Below the pieces are notes generated by a model. That model ran no database searches. It saw nothing but the letters and a program-made list of their open reading frames with translations, and was not told where the DNA came from. A DNA stretch of 64,000 bases from Candidatus Rokuibacteriota bacterium (GTDB lineage: Bacteria; Methylomirabilota; Methylomirabilia; Rokubacteriales; CSP1-6): assembly GCA_003220535.1 (NCBI GenBank), contig QHSU01000084.1:8941-72940 (forward strand), written 5' to 3'. The translations under genes were made by a program, and so were the position numbers. This document shows, one piece after another, positions 56,919-64,000 of this stretch (position 1 is its first letter; each line of letters opens with the position of its first letter).

Positions 56919-58372
56919 GTCGTGTCGCCGCGCTGCTCGCGGTGCTCGCCTGGGCTCTGGCCGGCGACGCGGCCGAAGGCCTCGACCGGCTGCCCGCGGT
57001 CCTCCATCTCCACTCCGACCTGTCCACGGGAGACTTTTCTCTCGAGCAGCTCGCCGCCATGGCCGAGAAGCAGGGCATCGGGGCGCTGCTCCTCACCGAG
57101 AACTATCTCCTGCGCATCGAGTACGGCCTGCCGCCCTTTCGGGCGCTCACCCGCGTGGTCCGCGAGGAGCGCTCGGTGCTCGATGGGGGGATCGATCGCT
57201 ACCTCGCGCGCGTGGCGGAGGTGCGGGCGACGAACCCGCGCGTCCTGATCGTCCCCGGGGTCGAGGTGCTTCCGCACTACTACTGGAGCGGCTCGCCCCT
57301 CGCGCTCCACACGACCGTCTACAACACGCAGAAGAATTTATTGATCTTCGGCGTCCAGGACGCGGCGGCGCTTCGCTCGCTCCCGGTCACCGGAAACCCG
57401 GTCGGCGGCTACGGGTGGGCCTCGGTGCTCGACGCCCTGCCGTGTGTCCTCGTCATTCCGGGCGCTCACCTGCTCACGCGGAAGCGGCGGTCACTCAGGA
57501 AGGTCGGGCGCGTGGTCGTCGTCGTCAACCGACGACGTTGGCTCGCCGGCGCGCTCCTCAGCGGCGTCGGGCTGCTGGCGGTCGCGCGCGCGTGGCCCTT
57601 CACCGTCGATCCCTATCCACCCTACAGCGATCTCGGCCTCACGCCGCACCAGGACTTGATCGACTACGTGGATCGGCTGGGCGGCGCGACGGTGTGGTCG
57701 TTCCCCGAGGCGCGCGACGAGGGTGAGCAATGGTTCGGCCCGGTCCGCGTCGCGTGGCACACGTCGCCGTACCCCGATGATCTTCTGAGGACGGCGCGCT
57801 ACACGGCCTTCGGCGCGATCTACGAGGACACGACGCACGTCGAGCGGCCTGGCGGCTCCTGGGACCGCCTGCTCGGTCAGTTCGCCTCGGGGGAGCGAAG
57901 CCGACCCGCGTGGGGCGTCGGCGAGTCCGGTTTCCACGGATTCACCGCGGGCAAGGAGCTGGGGACCGTGCGGACGGTGTTCCTGGTGGGCGAGCGGTCG
58001 GAGCGCGCGGTGCTCGATGCTCTCAAGCGTGGCCGGATGTACGCGGTGCAGCGCCAGCGCGAAGCCGAGCTCGTGCTCACCGAGTTCACGGTGCGCGCCG
58101 GGACCGCCACGGCGATGTCGGGCGAGACGCTGCGGGCCGGCGAGGCGACGACGCTCGAGGTCACGGTGGCGGTGGAGGCGACCGGCGGCGCGACGAGTGA
58201 CGTGCGGGTGACCCTGGTGCGCAACGGGGCCGTCGTCGGAGCGTGGACGGGGCCGTCACCGATCCGGACGGTCCACCGCGAGATCTTCGACGGGGCGCCC
58301 GCGTTCTATCGACTCGACGTGCGCGGGCCGGGCCGCCTGCTCAGTAACCCGATCTTCGTGAGACGGTCCTAA
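56915..58372 (+). CDS. Exported PHP-domain protein
   Basis: A 485-residue protein. The start SRVAALLAVLAWALAGDAAE is a signal peptide. The PHP motif VLHLHSDLSTGDFSLEQLAA follows (His31, His33 as first metal ligands), then LLLTENYLLRIE and VPGVEVLPHYYWSG, and AWGVGESGFHGFTAGKELGT near 340 (late His/Asp ligands). In the middle (about 195-212) there is a transmembrane-like helix (LAGALLSGVGLLAVARAW). The tail (about 390-485) looks like a beta-sandwich (VRAGTATAMSGETLRAGEAT). PHP domains hydrolyse phosphoesters; an extracytoplasmic one in an EPS locus could trim or release lipid-linked sugar. The specific role is inferred. Confidence 0.8.
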   Translation: MSRVAALLAVLAWALAGDAAEGLDRLPAVLHLHSDLSTGDFSLEQLAAMAEKQGIGALLLTENYLLRIEYGLPPFRALTRVVREERSVLDGGIDRYLARVAEVRATNPRVLIVPGVEVLPHYYWSGSPLALHTTVYNTQKNLLIFGVQDAAALRSLPVTGNPVGGYGWASVLDALPCVLVIPGAHLLTRKRRSLRKVGRVVVVVNRRRWLAGALLSGVGLLAVARAWPFTVDPYPPYSDLGLTPHQDLIDYVDRLGGATVWSFPEARDEGEQWFGPVRVAWHTSPYPDDLLRTARYTAFGAIYEDTTHVERPGGSWDRLLGQFASGERSRPAWGVGESGFHGFTAGKELGTVRTVFLVGERSERAVLDALKRGRMYAVQRQREAELVLTEFTVRAGTATAMSGETLRAGEATTLEVTVAVEATGGATSDVRVTLVRNGAVVGAWTGPSPIRTVHREIFDGAPAFYRLDVRGPGRLLSNPIFVRRS

Positions 58373-58376
58373 TGGT

Positions 58377-58427
58377 AGGGCGAGCCGCAGCCGCAGGCGA
58401 GGCGAGTCTGTGGAAGGCCGGGCGAGC
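58377..58427. repeat. GGGCGAGCCGC repeat element, third copy
   Basis: The gap before the WbqC-like gene reads GGGCGAGCCGCAGCCGCAGG, then GAGGCGAGTCTGTGG and GGGCGAGCG, the same vocabulary as at 9745-9840 and 30789-30865. Copies lie between genes in all three cases. Confidence 0.6.
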
Positions 58428-59150
58428 GTGAAAGTCGCGATCCATCAGCCGCACTATCTGCCGTGGCTCGGTTACTTCGCCAAGTGGGCCGCGGCCGACC
58501 TCTTCGTGTTCCTCGACACCGTTCAGTACGAGAAGAACGGCTGGCAGAACCGTAATCGGATCAAGACGCGCGACGGACCCCGCTGGGTTACCGTGCCGGT
58601 CCGCGCTCGTCTCGGCACGGCCATCCGCGACGTGCCGGTCGACATGACCCAGCCCTGGCGCGCCCGCCACTTCGCCGCGATCGAGAACGCCTACGGCGCG
58701 GCGCCGTCGTGGCGGCACCACCGCGACGAGCTGCAGAGCTTCTACAGCCGGGAGTGGGACCGCCTGGCGCCGCTCGCCGTCGCCAGCGCCGAATGGCTGG
58801 GGCGGAAGCTCGGCGTCTCGGCCCCGACGAGGCTCGCCTCGGACGTGAACCTCCCGGACGAGGCCAAGGTGGACGCGACGGGGCGTCTCGTGGAGCTCTG
58901 CCGCGCCGTCGGCGCGGACACCTACCTGGCGGGGCGTGACGGCGAGCTCTACCTGGACCGGGCGCGGTTCGCGGCCGCCGGGATCGCTGTCGAGACGCAG
59001 CGTTACGAGCACCCCGTGTACGCCCAGGATTACGGGGAATTCGCTCCGTTTCTCTCGGCGCTTGACTTATTATTGATGCACGGCGATGAGGCCCTCGGCA
59101 TTCTCTGTGGGGGAAGCACGTGGTCCCGCCTCTCGCCCGAGCCTGACTAA
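58428..59150 (+). CDS. WbqC-family protein
   Basis: A 240-residue WbqC-like protein: VAIHQPHYLPWLGYFAKWAA, then FVFLDTVQYEKNGWQNRNRI, and KTRDGPRWVTVPV, closing QRYEHPVYAQDYGEFAPFLS. The family is frequent in polysaccharide loci next to aminotransferases and is thought to be an N-acyltransferase-like or GNAT-related transferase for amino-sugars, but it has not been defined here. GTG 58428 start with no overlap. The neighbours PIG-L deacetylase and DegT aminotransferase support an amino-sugar pathway. Confidence 0.85.
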   Translation: MKVAIHQPHYLPWLGYFAKWAAADLFVFLDTVQYEKNGWQNRNRIKTRDGPRWVTVPVRARLGTAIRDVPVDMTQPWRARHFAAIENAYGAAPSWRHHRDELQSFYSREWDRLAPLAVASAEWLGRKLGVSAPTRLASDVNLPDEAKVDATGRLVELCRAVGADTYLAGRDGELYLDRARFAAAGIAVETQRYEHPVYAQDYGEFAPFLSALDLLLMHGDEALGILCGGSTWSRLSPEPD

Positions 59151-59765
59151 GTGAACATTCTCGCCTTCGGCGCGCATCCCGACGACATCGAGTACGGCTG
59201 CGGCGGCATGCTGGCCAAGTATGCGCAGCGGGGCCACGCCGTTTACATGTTCATCGCCTCGGACGGCGCGCTCGGCGGCGATCCCGAGGTGCGTCGGCGG
59301 GAGCAGAAGGACGCGGCGCGCATCCTCGGGGTGCGCGAGGTCTTCTGGGGCGACTACCGGGACACCGAGGTGCCGCTCACGCGGGAGCTGATCGTGCGGA
59401 TCGAGTCGGTCATCCGAAAGATCGAGCCGCGGATGATCTTCGTCAACTCGCCCGACGACACCCACCAGGATCATCGCAACCTGGCCCAGAGCACGATGTC
59501 GGCCACGCGCTACGTGCCCAACTTCCTCTTCTACGAGGTGCCGTCGACGGTGAACTTCATCCCGAACTGCGCCACGGACATCGCCGAGGTGCTTGACACG
59601 AAGCTCGCGGGCCTCGAGGCGCACCGGTCGCAGGTGACGAAGACCAACATCGAGGATCTGTCGATCCTCGAGCTGGCGCGATCGTGCGCGAACTTCCGGG
59701 GTATTCAAGCCCGGGTCAAGTACGCGGAGGCGTTCCAGTCGGTCCGGCTGCTCCTGAATCTCTGA
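59151..59765 (+). CDS. PIG-L/LmbE-family N-deacetylase
   Basis: A 204-residue zinc deacetylase. The metal motif AHPDDIEYGCGG (residues 8-19) and the later NSPDDTHQDHRNLAQ (residues about 100-114, third ligand His) are complete. It would remove the N-acetyl group of GlcNAc-like sugar, creating an amine for later acylation. GTG 59151 immediately follows the WbqC stop. Along with WbqC it suggests swapping an acetyl for another acyl group. Confidence 0.92.
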   Translation: MNILAFGAHPDDIEYGCGGMLAKYAQRGHAVYMFIASDGALGGDPEVRRREQKDAARILGVREVFWGDYRDTEVPLTRELIVRIESVIRKIEPRMIFVNSPDDTHQDHRNLAQSTMSATRYVPNFLFYEVPSTVNFIPNCATDIAEVLDTKLAGLEAHRSQVTKTNIEDLSILELARSCANFRGIQARVKYAEAFQSVRLLLNL

Positions 59766-59886
59766 GGGAGCCGACCTCGAGGTACCCGTTACAATAATCC
59801 CCCATTCCCGGCCGACCATCGGCGACGACGACGCCGAGCGCGTCGCGCGCGTCGTCCGCGGAGGGCACCTGGCCCAGGGCCCGGAG

Positions 59887-60834
59887 GTGGCGGGGCTCGA
59901 GCGCGAGCTGGCGCGGTACCTCGGCGTCACCGCCGCGGCCGCCGTCGGCTCCGGTAGCGCCGCCCTCGAGCTCGCCCTGCGCACGCTCGACGTGGGCCCG
60001 GGCCACGAGGTCATCATCCCGACCTACGCCTGCGACGCGATCTACCACGCGGTCACGCGCTGCGGGGCGACGCCGGTGCTCGGCGACGCCGATCCGGACA
60101 CGCTCGGGCTGTCGGCGACGGACACGGCGCACCGGCGGACGACGCGAACGCGGGCGGTCATCGTCGTGCACCCCTTCGGCCGCGCCGTCGATCTGCGGCC
60201 GTTCCAGGGGCTCGGCGTCGCGCTCGTGGAGGACTGCGCCCAGACGCTGGGCGCGACGCTCGACGGTCGTCCAGTGGGCGCCGGTGGCGGCCTCGCGGTG
60301 TGCTCGTTCTACGCGACCAAGCTCCTCACGACGGGCGAGGGCGGCGCGGTCGCCGGGCCCGCCGACCTCGTCGCCCGCGCGCGCGATGCGCGCGACTACG
60401 ACGAGCGAACCGACCTGACACCCCGCTTCAACTACAAGATGACCGACATGCAGGCGGCGCTCGGCCGGGGCCAGCTCACACGGCTCGACGCGTTCATCGC
60501 GCGGCGCCGCGCGCTCGCCGCTCGATACCGCGCCGCACTCGCGCTGGTCAGGCGCTGTCGCGTGCCGGCGGACGCCGGCGAGCGTCACGTGTACCACCGC
60601 TTCGTGGTCGGGGTCGAGCGGCCACTGGACCGCGTCCTGGCCCATCTCGAGCGCCGAGGCGTGACGGCGCGACGGCCGGTCTTCCGGCCGATTCACCGGG
60701 CGCTCGGTCTCTCCGGCTATCCGAACGCGGAGCAGCTGTGGGCGCAGTGCCTGTCGCTGCCGTGCTACCCGCTCCTGACCGATGCGGAGGCGGACTCGGT
60801 CGCGACGGCCCTCGCGGAGGCGCTCGAGGACTGA
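59887..60834 (+). CDS. DegT/DnrJ/EryC1/StrS aminotransferase (start codon unclear)
   Basis: A PLP-dependent sugar aminotransferase. From GTG 59887 it has 315 residues: AVGSGSAALELALRTLDVGP, IIPTYACDAIYHAVTRCGAT, VIVVHPFGRAVDLRPF, VEDCAQTLGATLDG, then the PLP Lys in SFYATKLLTTGEGGAVA. The preceding in-frame codons from about 59797 (IPHSRPTIGDDDAERVARVV, RGGHLAQGPEV) are the normal family N-terminus, but no ATG, GTG or TTG opens them; the frame is open only back to 59758. Either translation uses ATA/ATC or the original start was lost and the protein is shortened. AT-rich TTACAATAAT at 59789-59798 could be a -10 box. It adds an amine to a keto-sugar. Confidence 0.85.
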   Translation: MAGLERELARYLGVTAAAAVGSGSAALELALRTLDVGPGHEVIIPTYACDAIYHAVTRCGATPVLGDADPDTLGLSATDTAHRRTTRTRAVIVVHPFGRAVDLRPFQGLGVALVEDCAQTLGATLDGRPVGAGGGLAVCSFYATKLLTTGEGGAVAGPADLVARARDARDYDERTDLTPRFNYKMTDMQAALGRGQLTRLDAFIARRRALAARYRAALALVRRCRVPADAGERHVYHRFVVGVERPLDRVLAHLERRGVTARRPVFRPIHRALGLSGYPNAEQLWAQCLSLPCYPLLTDAEADSVATALAEALED

Positions 60835-61949
60835 TGGCCCAGCACCTCGCCCGTCTGGTGCTGGTAGGGCTGCTCCTGCTGGTGCCGATCTGGGGCCGGG
60901 ATCACGCCGCGCGGCTGCCGTGGCTCTATCTGGTGATGCTCGCCTTCGCCGTCGCGCTCTTCGCCGCGCCGATCGCCCGGGCGATCGCGCTGTGGCGGGG
61001 CATCCTCGACATGCCGGGCGCCAGGAAGATGCACGAGGTCGCGACACCGCTCCTCGGGGGCGCGGCCGTGTACTGCGCGTTCGCCGTGACGGTGCTCACG
61101 AGCTTCGACTTCTCCCTGCAGCTCAAGGGGGTGGCGGTCGGGGCGACGCTCATCGTCGGGATCGGGATCCTGGACGACATGACCGATCTCCCCGCCTCGC
61201 TCAAGCTCGTGGGCCACATCGGCGCCGCCGCGGCGGCGATCGCCTACGGCGTCGTCCTCAACGTCACGCCCCACTGGGTGCCCGGCTTCGTGTGGCTGAA
61301 CGTCGGTCTGACGATCCTCTGGTTCGTCACGGTCACCAACGCCGTCCAGTTCCTCGATGGCATGGACGGGCTCGCCACCGGCCTCGGCGTCATCGCGGGC
61401 ATCTTCTTCAGCATTGCCGCGCTGCAGACGGACCAGCGCTACCTCATGTACCTGTCGGCCGCGCTGGTGGGCGCGTGCCTCGGCTTCATGCCGTACAACT
61501 TCCGGCCGGGCCGCGCCCAGATCTTTCTCGGGGACGGCGGCGCCACGTTCATCGGCTTCACCCTCGCCGGTCTGGCGGTAATGGGAGAATGGGCCGAGGG
61601 GGACCCGATCATCGCACTCCTCACGCCGTCGCTGATCCTCGGAGTGCCGCTCTTCGACATCGGTTTCGTGGGCGTCGCCCGCATCGTGACGGGCAAGGTG
61701 CACTCGCTGCCGGAATGGCTCGCCTACACGGGCCGAGACCATATCCACCACCGGTTCGAGCAGCTGGGTCTCACCCGAAAGCAGAGCGTGCTCCTGATCT
61801 TCTTCCTCGCCTCGACGCTCGGCCTCTCGGCGATTCTCTTGAAGGACGCCACGCCGCACGAAGCGGTGCTCGTCCTGATCCAGGCCGCGTGCATCCTCGC
61901 GATCGTCGCGGTGCTGGAGGGAGTCGGCCGGTGGCGACCGCGGCCATGA
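60834..61949 (+). CDS. WecA/MraY-family undecaprenyl-phosphate glycosyl-1-phosphate transferase
   Basis: A 371-residue polytopic enzyme with about 11 helices: GILDMPGARKMHEVATPLLG (conserved start of loop 1), GIGILDDMTDLPASLKL (catalytic D-D near 114), NAVQFLDGMDGLATGLGVIA and NFRPGRAQIFLGDGGATFIG. The final cytoplasmic loop has RDHIHHRF. It starts a repeat unit by moving a HexNAc-1-phosphate or similar sugar from UDP to undecaprenyl phosphate. Start ATG 60834 overlaps the aminotransferase stop by one base. Confidence 0.93.
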   Translation: MAQHLARLVLVGLLLLVPIWGRDHAARLPWLYLVMLAFAVALFAAPIARAIALWRGILDMPGARKMHEVATPLLGGAAVYCAFAVTVLTSFDFSLQLKGVAVGATLIVGIGILDDMTDLPASLKLVGHIGAAAAAIAYGVVLNVTPHWVPGFVWLNVGLTILWFVTVTNAVQFLDGMDGLATGLGVIAGIFFSIAALQTDQRYLMYLSAALVGACLGFMPYNFRPGRAQIFLGDGGATFIGFTLAGLAVMGEWAEGDPIIALLTPSLILGVPLFDIGFVGVARIVTGKVHSLPEWLAYTGRDHIHHRFEQLGLTRKQSVLLIFFLASTLGLSAILLKDATPHEAVLVLIQAACILAIVAVLEGVGRWRPRP

Positions 61950-62428
61950 GGCTCGGCCCGCGGGCGCTCGCCGCCCAGCTCGGCGCCGTGCTCCGGCGCG
62001 ACGATCCGCCGTCGCGGCTGGCACTCGGCCTGGCGGTCGGGGTCTTCATCAGCTGCACGCCCTTCTACGGTCTGCAGACGCTCCTGTCGCTCGCGGTGGC
62101 GACGGTCTTCCGTCTGAACAAGGCGGCGACGGTGGCGGGCGCCTGGCTCAACCTGCCGTGGTTCGCTCCGTTCGTGTACGGCCTCGCCCTGCACATCGGA
62201 GGCCTGATGGTGCCCGACCCTCAGGGCCTGGACGCCGCGGCGGTCGCCGAGCTCTTGCGAACGTCGTCGAGCCTCTCCGCAACCAACGTGATCCACCTGC
62301 TCCGGGACGTGTCCACGGCGCTCCTGATCGGCTCGGCGGTCGTCGGGGGCGTCGCAGGCGTCACCACCTATCTGGTGGCGTTCGTGCTTCTTCGCCGCAG
62401 GCGGGCCAGGAGTATGATGAGGCCATGA
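61946..62428 (+). CDS. DUF2062 membrane protein
   Basis: A 160-residue protein with three hydrophobic segments: RLALGLAVGVFISCTPFYGLQTLL (characteristic DUF2062, with G-V-F-x-x-x-x-P-x-x-G-x-Q), NKAATVAGAWLNLPWFAPFV (N-P-W-x-x-P), and STALLIGSAVVGGVAGVTTY. Its function is not known; it is often next to polysaccharide or lipid-A genes. Start ATG 61946 overlaps the preceding stop and it overlaps galU by 4 bases. Confidence 0.88.
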   Translation: MRLGPRALAAQLGAVLRRDDPPSRLALGLAVGVFISCTPFYGLQTLLSLAVATVFRLNKAATVAGAWLNLPWFAPFVYGLALHIGGLMVPDPQGLDAAAVAELLRTSSSLSATNVIHLLRDVSTALLIGSAVVGGVAGVTTYLVAFVLLRRRRARSMMRP

Positions 62429-63291
62429 AAGTGCGCAAGGGCGTCTTTCCCGCCGCCGGGCTCGGGACGCGGTTCCTCCCCGCGACCAAGGCGCAGCCGA
62501 AGGAAATGCTCCCCCTCGTCGACAAGCCGATGATCCAGTACGTCGTCGAAGAAGCGGTCGCCTCGGGTCTGTCGGAGATCATCATCGTGACCGGGCGCGG
62601 CAAGCGCGCGATCGAGGATCACTTCGACGCGGCCTTCGAGCTCGAGTACTACCTCAACGACCGGGGAAAGATGGAGGAGCTCGCCCAGATCAAGACCATC
62701 TCCGAGCTCGCCTCGGTCTCCTACGTCCGCCAGCGAGAGCCGCTCGGGCTCGGCCACGCGATCCTGTGCGCGCGCTCGCTGGTCGGCGACGAGCCTTTCG
62801 CCGTGTTCCTCGGTGACGACATCATCGGGGCCGCGCCGTCACCGTGCATGCGGCAGCTGCTCGACGTGAGCGAGCGGTACCAGGCGCCGGTGCTCGCGGT
62901 CGAGCGCGTTCCGCGCGCGCGCATCCATCAGTACGGGGTGATCGCCGCCCGGCCGGTCGGACCGCGCGTGCACGAGATCCTCGACCTCGTCGAGAAGCCC
63001 AAAGCCCAGGACGCGCCGTCCGACCTGGCCATCATCGGACGGTATGTCCTGCCGCCCGAGATTTTCGAGATCCTGGCGGGGACACGGGCCGATGCTCGCG
63101 GGGAGATCCAGCTGACCGACGCCCTGCGCACGCTCGCGGCGCGCCGCTCCATGTACGCCGTCGAGTTCGAGGGCCGGCGCTACGACACGGGCGACAAGCT
63201 CGGATTCCTCAAGGCGACCGTCGAGTTCGCGCTCGCCCGGCCCGACCTCTCCGACGAGTTCCGCACCTACCTGAAGTCCCTCAACCTCTGA
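62425..63291 (+). CDS. galU: UTP-glucose-1-phosphate uridylyltransferase
   Basis: A 288-residue GalU. The nucleotidyltransferase signature GLGTRFLPATKAQPKEMLPL is at residues 11-30, followed by KPMIQYVVEEAVASGLSEI, VTGRGKRAIEDHFD, RQREPLGLGHAILCA and LGDDII. It makes UDP-glucose from UTP and glucose-1-phosphate, supplying the polymer and related sugars. Start ATG 62425 overlaps the DUF2062 stop. It closes the operon; the long inverted repeat at 63346 follows at 55 bases. Confidence 0.95.
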   Translation: MKVRKGVFPAAGLGTRFLPATKAQPKEMLPLVDKPMIQYVVEEAVASGLSEIIIVTGRGKRAIEDHFDAAFELEYYLNDRGKMEELAQIKTISELASVSYVRQREPLGLGHAILCARSLVGDEPFAVFLGDDIIGAAPSPCMRQLLDVSERYQAPVLAVERVPRARIHQYGVIAARPVGPRVHEILDLVEKPKAQDAPSDLAIIGRYVLPPEIFEILAGTRADARGEIQLTDALRTLAARRSMYAVEFEGRRYDTGDKLGFLKATVEFALARPDLSDEFRTYLKSLNL

Positions 63292-63345
63292 ACCGCGTTC
63301 CCAAGAGAAACCTCGAGTGGGCCGCAGCGCCCGCGAAGGTCTGCA

Positions 63346-63458
63346 GGGCGCGGGGGCGCCGGTGGCGATCCGACGGCTGCATTCCGGGCGCTGAGGATGA
63401 TCGGGACTACGCGAGTACGATCCTGACCACACGGATCGCCACCGGCGCCCCCGCGCCC
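63346..63458. repeat. Long perfect inverted repeat (27-bp arms), relative of the 31.9-kb element
   Basis: Left arm 63346-63372 and right arm 63432-63458 are exact reverse complements. Spacer 59 bases, starting ACGGC and ending CTGACCACA. The inner arm GTGGCGATCCG next to ACGGC resembles GTTGCGACCCG next to ACGGC at 31940-31955. The arms of the two elements differ in sequence but each is perfectly paired, which suggests a kept hairpin. It lies 55 bases after galU and could serve as its terminator. Confidence 0.9.
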
Positions 63459-63562
63459 CCCACACCGCGCCCCACCAGCGCCGCGGGGCTAAGTTTGACT
63501 TGCCGTGGCGCTTCTGCCACACTTTTCGCCACCTTCGGAGTGACCCGAGGATCACAGAGACT

Positions 63563-64000
63563 ATGCCGAACGCCCCGAAGCGCCCGTTTCACACCGCCGC
63601 CGACGCCGACATCAAGCGCGGCGAGGTCTCCGATGTGTATTTCGCGCGCACCGTTCAGATCCTCACTCATCGCGGTGACCGCAAGCGGGTCAAGGCCGAG
63701 GTCTACCTGAAGTCCCTCCCCGAAGACTGGCAGTGGGGCGTTCTCGCGGGCGTCGAGGAAGTCGCAGCCCTCCTCGAGGGCCAGCCGGTGGACGTGTGGG
63801 CGATGGACGAGGGGTTGCTCTTCGAGCCGTACCAGCCCGTGCTCCGCATCGAGGGCACGTACGTCGAATGGGCGCAGTACGAGACCGCGCTGCTCGGCCT
63901 CCTCTGTCAGGCCTCGGGGATCGCCACGAAGGCGGCTCGGTGCAAGAAAGCCGCGGGTGAGCGCCAGGTCATCTCGTTCGGCGCCCGCCGCATGCATCCA
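63563..64000 (+). CDS. Nicotinate phosphoribosyltransferase, N-terminal part (cut by window edge)
   Basis: The first 146 codons of a NAPRTase-like enzyme: FHTAADADIKRGEVSDVYFA (the region of autophosphorylation-type ligands in this family), QWGVLAGVEEVAALLEGQPV, VLRIEGTYVEWAQYETALLG, then CQASGIATKAARCKKAAGE and ISFGARRMHP at the window edge. It makes nicotinate mononucleotide in NAD salvage. ATG 63563 follows AGAGA. It is separate from the polysaccharide operon. Confidence 0.88.
   Translation, partial: MPNAPKRPFHTAADADIKRGEVSDVYFARTVQILTHRGDRKRVKAEVYLKSLPEDWQWGVLAGVEEVAALLEGQPVDVWAMDEGLLFEPYQPVLRIEGTYVEWAQYETALLGLLCQASGIATKAARCKKAAGERQVISFGARRMHP

Overview
This is a very GC-rich bacterial window with GTG and TTG starts, ATGA/GTGA gene overlaps and tightly packed operons. 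The gene mix includes CaiB/BaiF CoA transferase, EthD, polyamine-type ABC transporter, NDP-forming acyl-CoA synthetase, lone xanthine-dehydrogenase large subunit, orphan GvpL/F, and an envelope polysaccharide locus with a Wza/Wzc-type exporter and an ExeA-like ATPase. It fits a Gram-negative soil or subsurface lineage such as Candidatus Rokubacteria/Methylomirabilota. That placement is inference from gene content; no rRNA or marker gene in the window proves it.

Positions 1-26.9 kb are an accessory, decaying landscape. They hold an MFS transporter start, an Ada-like regulator, broken genes (DUF4870-like, phage Gp37/Gp68, IS66 transposase, a RecB-like nuclease tail, a serine recombinase beside tRNA-Glu, an AraC regulator, a zinc-ribbon adenylate cyclase with its ATPase domain deleted, a LivM tail) and a lower-GC island with a methyltransferase. 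The stretch ends at the orphan 3' half of a tRNA-Thr, a typical scar of an integrative element. Intact cassettes survive inside it: small-molecule catabolism genes (5.8-9.6 kb), a spermidine/putrescine-type ABC transporter with an embedded acyl-CoA synthetase (14.4-20.3 kb) and a molybdenum hydroxylase large subunit (20.6-23.0 kb).

The most interesting locus is 1704-3078 on the minus strand. Four overlapping or nearly abutting genes encode a MerB-like organomercurial lyase, a glutaredoxin, a double zinc-ribbon protein and a MerF-like mercury transporter. The lyase and the glutaredoxin each carry one in-frame UGA, and in both cases it falls at a redox/metal-binding cysteine position (first Cys of the glutaredoxin CxxC; the C158/C159 region of MerB). 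Each UGA is followed within about 20-25 nt by a perfect hairpin with a G-containing loop, as expected for a bacterial SECIS. I read this as a selenocysteine-dependent organomercury detoxification operon.

Positions 26.9-33.3 kb hold a RidA protein, a giant TPR protein, an orphan GvpL/F, a cytidylate-kinase-like/BON fusion and an HtrA protease. A 36-bp perfect inverted repeat lies between the last two. A second element with different arm sequence but the same architecture lies at 63346-63458, so the arms appear to covary.

Positions 33.5-63.3 kb form one long plus-strand polysaccharide locus. It starts at an AT-rich promoter overlapped by a 10-bp inverted repeat. It encodes Wza, an ExeA-like ATPase, a degenerate HD-GYP protein, an unusual Wzc kinase fused to a third membrane segment and SPOR-like tail, a Wzy-type polymerase, a KdsC-like phosphatase, Wzx, many glycosyltransferases, methyltransferases, AsnB-like amidotransferase, PHP protein, WbqC, PIG-L deacetylase, DegT aminotransferase, a WecA/MraY-type initiating transferase, DUF2062 protein and GalU. 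Together they would make nucleotide sugars, start a lipid-linked repeat unit, build, flip, polymerise and export it. The window ends inside a nicotinate phosphoribosyltransferase gene.
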